From Crotalaria pallida (Eukaryota > Streptophyta > Magnoliopsida > Fabales > Fabaceae): a DNA stretch of 64,000 nt. The stretch spans positions 42,784,206-42,848,205 of the forward strand of contig CM075650.1 of assembly GCA_037953625.1 (NCBI GenBank). Reading direction: 5' to 3'. A program made the position numbers and the translations under genes. The notes below the pieces were generated by a model that was given only the letters and a program-made list of their open reading frames with translations, had not been told where the DNA came from and did not search any database. Positions within the stretch are counted from its first letter, which is position 1, and every line of letters starts with the position of its first letter. Of this stretch, positions 10,450 through 22,020 are shown piece by piece.

Positions 10450-11835
10450 GTATTCAGATATGATCCTTTTACACTCCCAATTTGTGTGTTTTCCAGTTAG
10501 GGTTTATATTACTTTAATTGATTTGGCTTATGATTCTCAAAATTGAATTGAAGAACTTGGATCCTTTCTGGACCTTATTGATTCTCAGGTTCAGTAGTTC
10601 CGTTCTGACCTTATTGCTTGAATGATTATTTGTTTGTGTGTTTGACTTTGAGGTATCACCGCTTGGAGGATGATATGTTTCCAATACATTTATAATTTGA
10701 GAAACTTTCATAATAATGAATATTGATGAAAAAAACTGCATATCCATGGTCCTTCAGCATCATGCATAGAGTTAAAATTACTTGTGAAACTTTGACAAGA
10801 ATAGAGCTTCCCAGAAGTTGAATAAATTAGTGTTTGGTTTAAGGAATGCACATTCATGTAATTTGATGCGACACTATGGTTCGTAGCTATGAAGTTTTGT
10901 GGAACTGTTGAAATCTGAATTTTTTTCATTCCTTAGATGTAGATGTTTTTATAGATGATTATGCTTCTCAAGTGTAAAATAGAGTGCTGCATCTATGTCA
11001 GGGAAAACCATAGCATTATACTTGAAACTTCCGTAAGCATAGGCTAATTTTAGGAGAAATTGAATATTCCCTTAACCCTCTTATAAGAACACTTTTTATG
11101 ATTCTTTCCTTAATGTAATTTTAGTTTTTTGATATGACTTGAAAATATCAAAAATCTCACCCAGATACTGTCACGTTCTCTTGTTCATAAAGTAGTACTT
11201 GCTTATATGAGTAAGTTGTTATTAAGTGCCTTTTATATGCAGGTTCTTAGATCTAATTGTTATTGCTGAAAATGCTCTGTGGTTCTTGCTGAAACAGAAT
11301 GAAGTTTCTTCAAATTCTGGCAAGTGAGTTCTCTTATTAAAAAAATACTCATATCTGTTATCTGATACTCTCCCTTTCTCTTTCTTCTCTAAATTGCAAA
11401 CTTCCTCGTTCTCTCTCGTGCTAGGCATTTCTCGTTCTCTTCTCTCTTTCTCGTTCTCCATTGACGCTCTGTCCAGTGACGCTCTCTCCATTGACACTCC
11501 AAACGATTAATGTTTAGGTACTTGCTATATGTGTGGTTTATTGTTTTCTCTTTTTGTTGTTATTCCTTTAATTTGTGTGTCCACAATTTATCATATTCTC
11601 TGCTCACAATCCTTTGCGTGAAAATCCAAACACCAACCAATTGTGATGAGTGCCTCAGACCTTATATTGATGATCACGATTCAAGCAGCTACTGTTGGAA
11701 GCAAAACTGAGAGAAGTATCACAACTTATTACAATGCTGAATTCCTGGTTGGGGCTGATAAACCGGACCTATGAAGTTGATGCTTAATCATTGTTGCCTC
11801 TGTGATTGCGTAACAAGTGCAGTTTTATGAATTGA
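10450..11835 (+). other. CACTA internal region, possible further captured exons
   Basis: Intron-like T-rich sequence. A splice-acceptor-like AG at 11243-11244 is followed by a short open stretch (reading ENALWFLLKQNEVSSN, to a stop near 11326). A second open stretch near 11620-11710 includes NCDECLRPYIDDHDSSSYCW. Both look like gene fragments, but I do not recognise the family and claim no function. Confidence 0.35.
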
Positions 11836-13573
11836 TAGAAAAAGAAAGTCTTATGGGGTGTACCTAAGAGGACAATAAGTGTATGGGTTGAGAAACGAAA
11901 CAAGCCTAAGGATGAATCAAGTGGTGGAGAAAAGGATAAACTATCAAGGGTGATGTCTAAGAGGACAAGAAATAGATGGATTGGTCAAAGGAGAAAAGTA
12001 CCTACAACCAAAGCTTCTCACATGCATAAATGTGAAATCAAATGGTCTAGGACCTCAAGCAAGAAGCAATGGGTAAGGAAAAACGTCTCCTTGATCAACA
12101 AGTCCAAGGTATCAAGCTCTCATTCCTACTATAACAACGACTACACAAAGGTATACCTGGACTACTCTATTTTTTATGCATACCAAGGTGTATCATGAGT
12201 GCTGAAATCTTTTTGAAAATCTTTTATTTCTCATGATCACTCCTTGGATAAAGTAAATCATGTGTGTCATGCTTTATTTGAAAATCTTTTTAAGCACATG
12301 ATTATATTTTTTGTGTGTACACTGCATTATTTTTTCACCATATATTGAGTTGTATCATGTGTGTTAAAATATTTTTTAAAATTCCTTTTATCACATGAAT
12401 ACACTCTTTATGTGTTGATGCCATGTCATATTAGATATATATATATATATATCGATATAAGGACATGCATATGTGTACATGAGCATATTTTTTAAGTGCA
12501 TTTGATTATGTTGTCCTTCATGTGCTTCAATAGTTGAAAAGTCAAAATGCCTATTTATGCTTGTGCTACTAACCTATATGGATCCAAGTTTTTGGATACC
12601 AAAAGAAATGTTCCTAATTATTTTTACAGGCAATGTCTCAAGTACAAGAGAAGGTATGCGCATTGAAATTAAATGAAAGAATTCCAAAGGAGGAATTAAG
12701 ACTCTCCTTCATCATGATGCTTGAGGAAAAATACTAAAGAAGGGGAACATATTAAAAAGGTGGAGACTTCCTTCAAGGCAAAGAATGGAAAAACTCTTTG
12801 GGGAAGAACCTCACAAGTGCACAAACATCCCCTATAACATGGAAAATTAGCACACTCGATAAGTATCACTATCCCTTTATTATTTTATTTATCATGTGAT
12901 ACTTGTTTATGTGATATATGTCTTATATGACAATATGTGCTATTATAAATTATATATTATTATTGTCATGGCATATAGGAGTTTAAAGTTTTGATGATAG
13001 TGAGCATTCACATGTTTTTATGATGCATTTTTCATCTCCCTTCATGTTATGCTTATTTTGGAAAAACCTTTTAGAAAGGGGGAGAAAAATATTATTTGAA
13101 TACTTGCATTAAAACATGTTTTGCTTCTTCATCCCATTTTGACATCATGCTGATTTTTATTGTGTATTGGGAAGAAAATTTTTTTGTATCCCATACTTAT
13201 TTTTGCTAATGTCAAATAGGGGGAGTAAATATGCATAGTCACCTCCCTTGTTATTATTAATGTATCTATTGAGTATTTCAGGGGGAGTATAGTACAAAGG
13301 GGGAGAAGAACCCTAATCCTGCTAAAGTCTTCTCACCACCTTTTTGATGTTGACAAAAGGGGGAGAAGAATTCTGAGCTTCATTGTGTATACTAACCATA
13401 TATGCAGGGGAAGGTTATGAGAATGAAGAGAAACTTTCATGGCTTATTCAATTATTCTCTATTTGTATTTAAATTTCCTATGATATTATTGGACTATATT
13501 GTGCTATACTTGCTGCTTAACGCTTGTGATGCAGAAACTCAGAAAAGGGTTTGTCATCATCAAAAAGGGGGAG
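11836..13573 (+). pseudogene. Sirevirus-type Copia remnant, internal 3' part
   Basis: About 11860-12130 is a Lys/Trp-rich degenerate frame of the kind found between gag and protease in Sireviruses. The rest is non-coding and contains repeated polypurine tracts. No intact protease, integrase or reverse transcriptase is present, so most of the polyprotein is deleted. The assignment rests mainly on the multiple GGGGGAG tracts and the following LTR. Confidence 0.6.
13075..13573 (+). repeat. Six polypurine tracts upstream of Sirevirus 3' LTR
   Basis: GGGGGAG-containing tracts lie at about 13077, 13219, 13281, 13298, 13358 and 13565, several as AAAGGGGGAGAA. The last one touches the LTR start. Multiplied polypurine tracts are a recorded hallmark of Sireviruses. 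Confidence 0.8.
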
Positions 13574-14310
13574 TGTTGGAAGTCAAGCTTGCCCCAAAGG
13601 ACGTAAAGAGTAATGCTAGAAGGATTCTAGAAGATAATGTTTTGATGATTACAAACAAGATTCAAAGTTTCAAGCATCAAGCTGCATCAAGTTCAAGCAT
13701 CAAGTTTCAAGGCTAAAGTCAAGGCTCAAGCTTCATGTTCAAGTTTAGTATAGCCTGGCCCATAGGAAATTTGTAAGGTAATGAATTTTTATTACAAGTG
13801 TCTAATGGCCAAAATTAGTTTTTCATGTTAAGGAGAAGAAAAGAACATTTTGTGAAAAATGTTTTAATTGCAAAATGTGTTTTCATGAAAATCTGTTTTT
13901 AACTTAGTTTATGAAAAATGTTTTTAATTGCAAAAAGAGTTTTTCTAAAAACGTATTTTTAATGTCTTAATTGATTCACTGTGAAAATATATCTTGACAA
14001 CCTCTAGCTGGATTTCTCTAAATTGTGAAAATCTGTTAAGACAAGTTTTGACAGAGATAATCGATTACTCTTTCAAGATAATCGATTATTTATGTTGCAT
14101 CATAGAAAATCCAGAGAGAGTGTAATCGAGTATTTGAACCTGGCTAATCCATTACTTTTTGTATGAAAGTAATCGATTACTTGACACAGATAATCGATTA
14201 CTGGAGTTGCATCATATATTTTTCAGAGGCTGTGTAATCGATTATTTGACCAGTGATAATCGATTATATCAGTTGCATCATATATTAAACAGAAGTGAAG
14301 TAATCGATTA
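13574..14310 (+). mobile_element. Sirevirus 3' LTR, truncated
   Basis: The LTR starts TGTTGGAAGTCAAGC directly after the last polypurine tract. It contains CAAG-rich repeats (13660-13745) and then a palindrome cluster (14055-14310). It never reaches a recognisable end, and LINE sequence takes over near 14310-14320. Confidence 0.75.
14055..14310 (+). repeat. Cluster of TAATCGATTA palindromes in Sirevirus LTR
   Basis: About nine copies of TAATCGATTA or close variants occur as pairs 20-27 bp apart (14057/14078, 14122/14145, 14169/14191, 14235/14258, then 14301). Pairs recur about every 65-80 bp, with the text GTTGCATCATA between them. The core is the same as in the Ty3 solo LTR at 1585-1770, although the two elements are of different superfamilies. 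Confidence 0.85.
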
Positions 14311-14317
14311 AATCATA

Positions 14318-15503
14318 GTGATAATTCTGAGACTGAGAATTCTGAGACTGAGATTGTGTTTTGAACTGAGACTGAGATTAATAATAACAAAGGCGACGGT
14401 TCAACCTGAAGAGGCAGTAAAAGACGCACAGCCAGAAACAGGGGAGAATGAGACTTCCACTAAGAGGATATCTGTTTGGGATACCTTTGACATTTCAAAG
14501 CTATGTAATGCAGGAGACAAACTAAACTTTGTGAAGCCTGAGATTAAAGAAGGTGTGGCAGTGGGCAAAATAGTGCTAGAAGACATACAAAGTGAAAAGG
14601 CATATTGGCAGCAATCTCTTGTTTGCTATATTTTGGGTGCTAGACCTCCTTATTTGGTTTTCAATGGATACATAAGGAAAATATGGGGACATCATGGCAT
14701 TGACAAGGTACTTATGAATGGTGACGATACTATGATTGTAAGATTCAATTCAATGGAAGCAAGGAATGCAGTAATGGAGGTTGGGATTTATCACTTTGAT
14801 AAGAAGCCACTCATTATAGCTCCATGGATAGGGAAACCTGTTTCTAAAATTATGCATGACTCTGTCCCAGTATGGATCCAGATGCCAAATTTGAATTTGA
14901 AATATTGGGGTGTCCCTGCCCTGAGCAAGATTGCAAGTCTTGTAGGCACCCCAATCATGGTGGACAGTGTTACAAAGGAAAGAAATAGGATTAGCTATGC
15001 TAGGGTTCTTGTTGAGGTTAACCCCAATATCCTTCCTGAAGAGGTATTCTTTGAAGATGAGAAGGAGAATGTTATAGCCCAAAAGATTGACTATGAATGG
15101 AAGCCAGTGTTGTGTGCTTCATGCTCTGTATGGACATGATAGCAAATCGTGCAGGAAACAATCTAAAAAGGTATGGGTTGAAAAAAAGAAGCCTACAAGG
15201 GAGGAAATAGAAAGGGTGGATGATGCTCTAAAGTTGAGAAGAAGCCTTGAAAATGGAACTATCCCTCATGAGAATGTGGAATCTGCTTCTCAAGTGGTTA
15301 AGGAGGTTTTGCAAGAACAAGGCATAGATGAAAATATTTCAGTTGTGAATGAGTCACAAATGGAAAAGGAGGTAAGTCCTACTGTGGAGGTGGAACAGGG
15401 GAATAAGGAGAAGGAAGAACAGTGGACTCCAGTTGTAACTAGAAGAAATGCTTTGGGGAAGTTTCAAAAGGGGGAAGCATCTTCCCTGCACTTAAATGGA
15501 TAG
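14318..15503 (+). pseudogene. LINE ORF1: DUF4283-type RNA-binding protein with zinc knuckle
   Basis: This is the nucleic-acid-binding first protein of plant L1 elements. The N-terminal two thirds (14480-15100) resemble the DUF4283 domain, with blocks such as WGHHGID, MIVRFNS and PVWIQMPNL. A CX2C...GHX4C knuckle follows near 15110-15155, broken by a frame change at about 15120. The remaining tail is acidic and Lys-rich. Its stop overlaps the ORF2 start in the tetranucleotide region ATGGATAG (15496-15503), a common arrangement in plant LINEs. The upstream start at 14318 is only the longest possible one. Confidence 0.85.
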
Positions 15504-18500
15504 AATTGGTGCTTGGAATACAAGGGGACTTAACCAACCCTTGAAACAAAAAGAGGTTAAGTGTTTGATAAATAAATTTTCTATTGGTATTATGGCCATG
15601 CTAGAAAACAAGCTTAGATCTAACTCATTTGATGTGGTGAGGAATAGAATGTTCCTGGACTGGGGGAGTTTTATCAATTTGGATGATCATCCAATAGGCA
15701 GAATTTGGGTGGTTTGGAGGAAAGAAATGTTTAAGGTGGAGGTGCTCAGCCATTCTAGTCAATTTGTTCACTGTAGAGTGGGAGGGAATCAAGATGGTAG
15801 CTTGTTCTATGTTACCTTTGTGTATGCTCATAATGATAGTGAAAGGAGGTGTGATCTTTGGGAGGACTTGAAGGAGATTGGTGATAGTATGGTGGATAAA
15901 TGGATGATTCTAGGGGACTTCAACTGTTGCTTGAATGCTCGGGAAAAGATTGGTGGAATTCCTGTTGAGCCTCACAATCTCCAGGACTTTAGATCAATGA
16001 TGATTCATTGCCAGCTGGAGGACATGAATTATTTTGGCTGCTGGTATACATGGAATAATAAGCAGGATGAGGGTGATAGGATCATTAGCAAGCTGGATAG
16101 AGTTCTTGTGAATTACAATTGGTGTAGGGACTGGCCAGATGTTCAGGCAGAGTTTGGGAATTGTGGTGTGTCAGATCATAGTCCTATGGTGATTCACTGG
16201 CCAAATGCTGTGAGGACTACAGGGCAGAGTTTTAAGTTCCTTAATCATCTCACTCTGGATGATGAGTTCATTCAAATTGTGAATCAAAACTGGTCTAGAA
16301 GGAGGGAAGGGTGTGCAATGTTTAGAATAATGAGGAATCTTGATCAGTTGAAAGCTAGGCTAAAAGATTTAAATCAGAGGAAGTTCAAGAGTATTGATGT
16401 TAAAGAGGCTCAGGCTAGGGAGAAACTTGACTACATTCAGAATCTTCTTCAATCAGACCCTATGAATAATCACTTGTTGAAGCTGGAAAAGGAGGCAAGA
16501 GAGGAGCACCTAAAGGTGTACAAAGTGGCTTCAATTTTTCTGAAACAAAAAGCTAAGCAAAACTGGATCTGTGAAGGGGATATGAACACTAAATTTTTCC
16601 ATCAAACTATAAGGTTGAGAAGATATAAGAACAGAATTCTAAGGATTCAGAGTAACAATGGTGTGATGCACACTGACCGAACTCAGATTGTGAATGCTTT
16701 TGAGGAGTTTTATAAGGATTTGTTTGCTGATGGTCCTAGAATCTGGTGTTTTGAGGAGCATGAGATCAGGCAGGGTAAGCTCCTGAGTGTTGAGCAGCAG
16801 CTGAATCTAATAAGGAGGGTTGAGGACACTGAAATCAAGCAATGCTTGTTCCAGATTGGTGATGACAAGGCTCCAGGGCCTGATGGTTATGGAGCAGCCT
16901 TCTATAAGGCAGCCTGGCCAATAATAGGTGAAGATATTATTGAAGCTGTCCAGGATTTTTTCAGGAATGGAAAATTGCTTAGGGAAGCTAATCAAACTCT
17001 ATTGGTGCTAGTTTCTAAAACAGAATGTCCTAATTATGTAAGTGATTTTCGACCTATTGCCTGCTGTAATGTAATCTACAAGATTATTTCTAAACTTTTG
17101 TGCAATAGATTGCAAGAGTGCTTGCCAGATATAATTCATGAAAATCAGGCTGCTTTCATAAAAGACAGATCTATTCTTCACAATGTGCTTATCACACAAG
17201 AGTTGTTGAGATTATATAGAAGGAAGAGAGTGTCCCCTAGATGCCTTTAGAAGATAGATTTAAAAAAGGCTTATGACAGTGTAAGCTGGAATTTCATTCA
17301 GAGGAGTTTAGAAGTTATGAGATTTCCAGAGAAAAGTTTGTGAAGTGGATTATGATGTGTGTGAAGACTGTATCTTTCAGATTGGTGATAAATGGCAGTG
17401 TTCAGGGCAGATTCATGAGTTCTAGAGGCCTGAGGCAGGGAGATCCTATTTCTCCTCTTCTGTTTGTAATTGTGATGGAAATGCTTACCAGGAAATTGCT
17501 AAGTGCAGCTACTGAAAAAGGGTTCTATTATCATCCTATGTGCAAGAGAGTAGGCTTAATTAACCTTGCCTTTGCAGATGACCTGATGATCTTTTGCAAG
17601 GCTAAGGAAAAAAGTGTTAGTGTCCTAATGAAGGCTTTTGGTGAATTTGGTCAGAGTGCTGGTTTATGTGCAAACCAATCCAAATCTCAGATTTACAGTG
17701 CAGGTGTTGATGATAACCTTAAAGACAGGCTGAAGACTATTACTGGCTTTGGAAGGGGTTCGTTCCCTTTTACCTATTTGGGTTTGCCTATGGTAGCTAA
17801 GAAATGGAATTCTGCTACTTGTCAATCTTTGATTGATAGAGTAACTAAAAGGCTCAATATGTGGACTACTAGGAACCTATCTTTTCAGGGTCGCTCTCTT
17901 TTGATTCAATCAGTGCTGCTCACAATGCATGTCTATTGGGCATCTACCTTCATTATCCCTAAAGCTATAATCAGAGAGGTGGAAAGAATTTGCAGAGGTT
18001 TTTTATGGGGCAGGGACCAGAGGGGGAGAGCAAAGGCTCAGGTTGCGTGGTCTACTGTGTGCAGAGAGAAGAATCATGGTGGTCTGGGTTTTCACAATAT
18101 CTATGTGTGGAATTTGGCAGCTCTTGGTAAACAGGTATGGCAGATTATGGCAAACAAAGTCTCCCTATGGCTTAAATGGATTCATGCTATATACTTAAAA
18201 AAAGAAGATTTCAGAAGTGCTAATTCTACTCTATCTATGAACTGGCACTGGAAGCAATTATTAAAAGTGCGTGATAAGCTCATGCCAAAATTCAATCAAT
18301 TGGAAAATAATCATCAAGAATATGAAATTAAAGATGGGTATCGTTACCTCATGGGAACTCAACCTCAATTTCCATGGCATCGAGTAATCTGGAATCCGTT
18401 GACTGTTGCAAAACACCAGTTCACTATGTGGCTGCTGGTTCATGAAAAACTGAGAACCAAGGACAATCTCCAGTTCATGCAGGTGTCCCCTTTGTGTGTG

Positions 18501-18764
18501 CTTTGTAGTGGTGTGGATGAATCGTGCAGGCACTTATTTTTTGAATGTTCTTGGAGTAAGCAACTTCTTCAGTTGGCTGCTAATTGGGTTGGGGTAGATG
18601 TGATGCATTTTAAGTTTCAGAATTGGCTGAGATGGTTAAGGTATGGCTTCAAAGAGAAATGGAGAAGACAAGTGGTAACGGCGATGGTGGCTGCATGTGC
18701 TTATGGTGTTTGGTCGGAGAGGAACAATCGGATTTTCAGACAACAACAACTTCAACCTCACTAG
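15496..18764 (+). pseudogene. LINE ORF2: endonuclease, reverse transcriptase, zf-RVT
   Basis: The AP-like endonuclease comes first: WNTRG (residues 7-11), catalytic E37 in LENK, GDFN near residue 140 and SDHSP near residue 224. The reverse transcriptase domain starts around residue 430 (APGPDG motif). Its catalytic FADD lies at 17571-17582, after the break. The C-terminal zf-RVT zinc region (CVLC...CRHLFFEC) is at 18495-18550. An in-frame TAG at 17248-17250 and a one-base frame change near 17325-17340 split the protein, so it cannot make full-length enzyme. The RT fingers and palm are otherwise well preserved, so the damage looks moderate in age. Confidence 0.92.
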
Positions 18765-19022
18765 ACTTTTCGTCTTCTTCAGGCTGAGTTGGGAACGAAG
18801 CTTGTGTTCAGTAAATGGGCCAAGGCTAGTGGGCCGAATAATTTTTTGATTGATAGAATAAGGGCTGCAATTTAAAGCCCGATTTTGTTTTTTTCTTTGT
18901 TTTTGGTTGGGATTTCTAACCCTTAGAACCCTTCCTAAAAGGTGGCTAGGGGTTAGATTATTGCCTTGATGTGTATTATTTTGCTCGTTGGTAATGCAAT
19001 TTTTTCTTTACCAAAAAAAAAA

Positions 19023-19583
19023 CTGCGCAATTTATGTTTTGGATTTCTTAATTCACAACGAGAGTTGGGATTTTGAATAGGCCATGCAATTAATGGTATA
19101 ATCAGTTCAAGTTATAGAGATATGATTGAATGATTATATGACTTTGTAATTCCCTTGTGCTGAATTTGATATTTTCTAATATTGTAATTTGTTGAGAGAT
19201 CAAGGATTAAGTATTTAGAAAATAAGGGTAATATTAGAGAGATCTAACTATTGCTACTTGAGAGGAATGGTCCATGAATTGAAGGATAATTAAAGGAAAA
19301 TCTGAATTATAATTGAATAAGTAAAACCTACAATGAAACCAACGTTCCTAACCACTTTTCTCCCATAGTTTCTCAAATTTAATTTAATTTCAGCAACTTA
19401 GTAGTTTAGTTAATTAGTGATTTTAAATCTGAATTTTAATTTAAATCAACTTTTTAGTTATAGGATTTATTTTTAATTACATTAAGGTGAAAATATACTA
19501 AAAACACAACTCCCTGTGGGACGATATTCGGTCTTCCAGACTATATTACTCGTTGACCCAGTCCACTTGCTGGCACATCAACA
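19023..19583 (+). repeat. Athila 5' LTR, 3' portion only (561 bp)
   Basis: Aligns without gaps to 26326-26886. The first 743 bp of the LTR are missing. The break coincides exactly with the LINE A tail at 19022. Confidence 0.93.
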
Positions 19584-19589
19584 AGTTTT

Positions 19590-19607
19590 CGGCGCCGTTG
19601 CCGGGGA
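19590..19607 (+). promoter_or_regulatory. Primer binding site (tRNA-Asp type)
   Basis: CGGCGCCGTTGCCGGGGA, 6 bp after the LTR end at 19583, is the form known for Athila elements. The first base expected to be T is C here. Confidence 0.85.
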
Positions 19608-19734
19608 GTAGTATTCTTTAGTGTATTTTCGGTACTTAGTGTAGTTATTAGTAAATTCTATTTTTCTTTTTATTTTTCTGTTTTTAATTAGTTTAATTTA
19701 GTTTTAATTTAACAGGTGTTGCTTAACCATTTTT

Positions 19735-22020
19735 ATGCTTTTACGTTCTACAGGTAATCGAGGTCTTGTGCAACCTGATCCCGAATTGGAGCTTAGTGTG
19801 AAACGGTTGAAAAAGCAAGCAAAGCAAGCAAGAAAGATGGCTGAATCACATGGTTCTGGTGGTTCCGGTGCAACACCCCAACCAACAAGGAAGACTTTGG
19901 CTGATTACACCACAGTGGATCCAGATGTCTGCACATCCAGTGTAGTCCGGCCAGCAATTACAGCAGCTGCATTTGAGATTGATCCTCAATATATTCATCT
20001 CATCAAACAGGATCAATTCTCAGGTGCACCTAATCAGGATCCTACTGTGCACATAGCCAATTTCCTTCATATGTTGGACTTTTTCAAGATAGAAGGTGCA
20101 TCAGATGAGGCGATTCGCATGCGTATGTTTCCTCTCTCTTTGAGGGACAAGGCCTTTACATGGATGAGGAATCAGCCTCCTGGAAGCCTTTCCAGTTGGG
20201 ATGTTCTGGTCAAGAAATTCATGGCTCAGTTCCTTCCAGCTAGAAAGCAAGCCAAGCTCCGCCAAGATGTCAACTCTTTTGTTCAAGCAGAGGGGGAGCT
20301 GTTACATGATGCATGGGAGAGATATAACCAGCTGTTGAAGAAGTGCCCGACACATGCTATACCAGATTGGATGCAGATCCGATTATTCTATGATGGGTTG
20401 AGGAGCACAAATAAATTCATGATTGATGCAGCAGCTGGAGGGTCCTTGATTAAGAAGACTGTGGAAGAGGCAAAAGAAATCATTGAGACTATGGCCTACA
20501 ACAGTAGTCAAGCCCTTGCTAACAAAACTATCTTGAAGAATCCAGAACTGAGCACTACCCAGATGCAGACTCTCATTCAGCAGAATAAGGAGATGCATGA
20601 GCAGATCACAGCATTAATGAAGAGGATGGGTCATAATCAGTTGGGAGCAGTGGGTAGCACACTAGTGTGCGATTTTTGCAATGGGAACCATAGGAATGGA
20701 GAATGTGCCAATGAAATGGGGAAAGCAGCGACTATTGAGGAACAAGCAAAATATGTGGGTGGTGGAGGAAATAGAAACAACATGTACTCCAACACCTACA
20801 ATCCAGCATATCGCAACCACCCAAATTTCTCATGGCACAACCCAGCACTGAATCAGCCACAACAACAGCAGAAACCTTCCTGGGAGATAGCACTTGACAA
20901 GCTGACCAACTCCACCCAATCTTTCATTGAGAAGACTAGAGCCCAATTTGTCAACCAGGGTGCTAGCATTCGTAATCTAGAGGTACAAGTGGGTCAGATT
21001 GCCAAGCAAATTTCTGAGAGATCAGTGGGAACTTTTCCTAGTGACACCATAGCTAATCCTAAGGAGAGGTGCATGAAGATGACACTCCGAAGTGGCACAA
21101 CATATGATGAACCAACTGCCAAGGGGAGTGCCACCACTGAAAATTCGAGCAAAGAGAAGGAGCCTAAGGGTGATGCAACATCAAAGAAGAAGAAAGCTGA
21201 AATTGGAGCATCGAGTACGCAGGGTCCACCTGCGGATCACATACCGGTTCAGCCCAAGCCACTTCCTTTGCCTTTGAGGGTGCCTTTTCCTCAAAGGTTG
21301 AAGAAAGATGAAGACAAGAGGCACTTTCAAAAGTTTCTGGACATGATCAGAAAGATCCAGATTAATATCCCGTTTGCAGAGGCTCTTGAACAAATGCCTC
21401 TGTATGCGAGGTTTATGAAGGATCTTCTGACCAAGAAGAAGGGGATGCTCACTGGAGAGACATTTCCAATTGCTGAGAAGTGTAGCAGAATCATAAAGTC
21501 CAATCTGCCACCGAAGTTGAAGGATCCGGGAAGCTTCAATCTACCTATAAGCATCGACAAGGATTATACAGGTAAGGCCCTCTGTGACCTTGGTGTCAGT
21601 GTTAATATCATGCCTTTGTCACTTTTTAATAAGTTAGGGATAGGAGAGATTAAGCCGACCCCGATTTTATTACAACTAGCTGATAACACCGCCCTCCGTC
21701 CTTATGGAGTGGTGGAAGATATCTTGGTGAAAGTTAAGGATTTTATATTACCCCTTGATTTCATGGTGCTTGACATAGAAGAGGATGAGAACATTCCTCT
21801 AATTTTTGGAAGGCCTTTCTTGGCTATAGCAGGGGTAATCATAGATGTTCCTAGAGGAGAAGTTATTCTCCGTGTTAATGGTGAGCAAGCAGTGATAAAT
21901 ATTTTTGAAAAACCACCATGCACGGCGGATGACTTCCCCCAAATAAATTGTGTTTCAAACTCTAATGAACATGGTAATGATTTAGAGTTTGTGCACCCTT
22001 CTGAAACCCATTGCCCTTAA
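19735..22020 (+). CDS. Athila gag-protease polyprotein (761 aa)
   Basis: An intact frame encodes the structural protein of an Athila element with its protease. The retrotransposon gag core spans about residues 95-260 (FPLSLRDKAFTWM, SSWDVLVKKF). A zinc-knuckle-like CX2CX3NHX4C starts at residue 312, a coiled-coil-like stretch (RNLEVQVGQIAKQ) lies near 415, and an Athila-type retropepsin has active-site DLG at D618 followed by SVNIMPLS. The frame ends at residue 761 without entering reverse transcriptase. Text typical of the region behind a complete pol (GGGAGGCAACCCA, 22073-22085) follows within 70 bp, so pol was deleted between protease and this point. It is the only long undamaged retroelement frame in the window. 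The start at 19735 is the first ATG after the primer site. Confidence 0.9.
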   Translation: MLLRSTGNRGLVQPDPELELSVKRLKKQAKQARKMAESHGSGGSGATPQPTRKTLADYTTVDPDVCTSSVVRPAITAAAFEIDPQYIHLIKQDQFSGAPNQDPTVHIANFLHMLDFFKIEGASDEAIRMRMFPLSLRDKAFTWMRNQPPGSLSSWDVLVKKFMAQFLPARKQAKLRQDVNSFVQAEGELLHDAWERYNQLLKKCPTHAIPDWMQIRLFYDGLRSTNKFMIDAAAGGSLIKKTVEEAKEIIETMAYNSSQALANKTILKNPELSTTQMQTLIQQNKEMHEQITALMKRMGHNQLGAVGSTLVCDFCNGNHRNGECANEMGKAATIEEQAKYVGGGGNRNNMYSNTYNPAYRNHPNFSWHNPALNQPQQQQKPSWEIALDKLTNSTQSFIEKTRAQFVNQGASIRNLEVQVGQIAKQISERSVGTFPSDTIANPKERCMKMTLRSGTTYDEPTAKGSATTENSSKEKEPKGDATSKKKKAEIGASSTQGPPADHIPVQPKPLPLPLRVPFPQRLKKDEDKRHFQKFLDMIRKIQINIPFAEALEQMPLYARFMKDLLTKKKGMLTGETFPIAEKCSRIIKSNLPPKLKDPGSFNLPISIDKDYTGKALCDLGVSVNIMPLSLFNKLGIGEIKPTPILLQLADNTALRPYGVVEDILVKVKDFILPLDFMVLDIEEDENIPLIFGRPFLAIAGVIIDVPRGEVILRVNGEQAVINIFEKPPCTADDFPQINCVSNSNEHGNDLEFVHPSETHCP

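Larger units (their letters stand above)
14318..19022 (+). mobile_element. L1-type LINE, degenerate, with A-rich tail
   Basis: Two-ORF plant L1 organisation with a short A tail (TTTACC then a run of A ending at 19022). The 5' boundary is vague: a short CTGAGACTGAG repeat at 14328-14382 precedes ORF1. No target duplication is found. The sequence after the tail (CTGCGCAATTTATG) is the interior of an Athila LTR, but the upstream flank is Sirevirus LTR, so DNA has been lost at the 5' junction. Confidence 0.88.
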
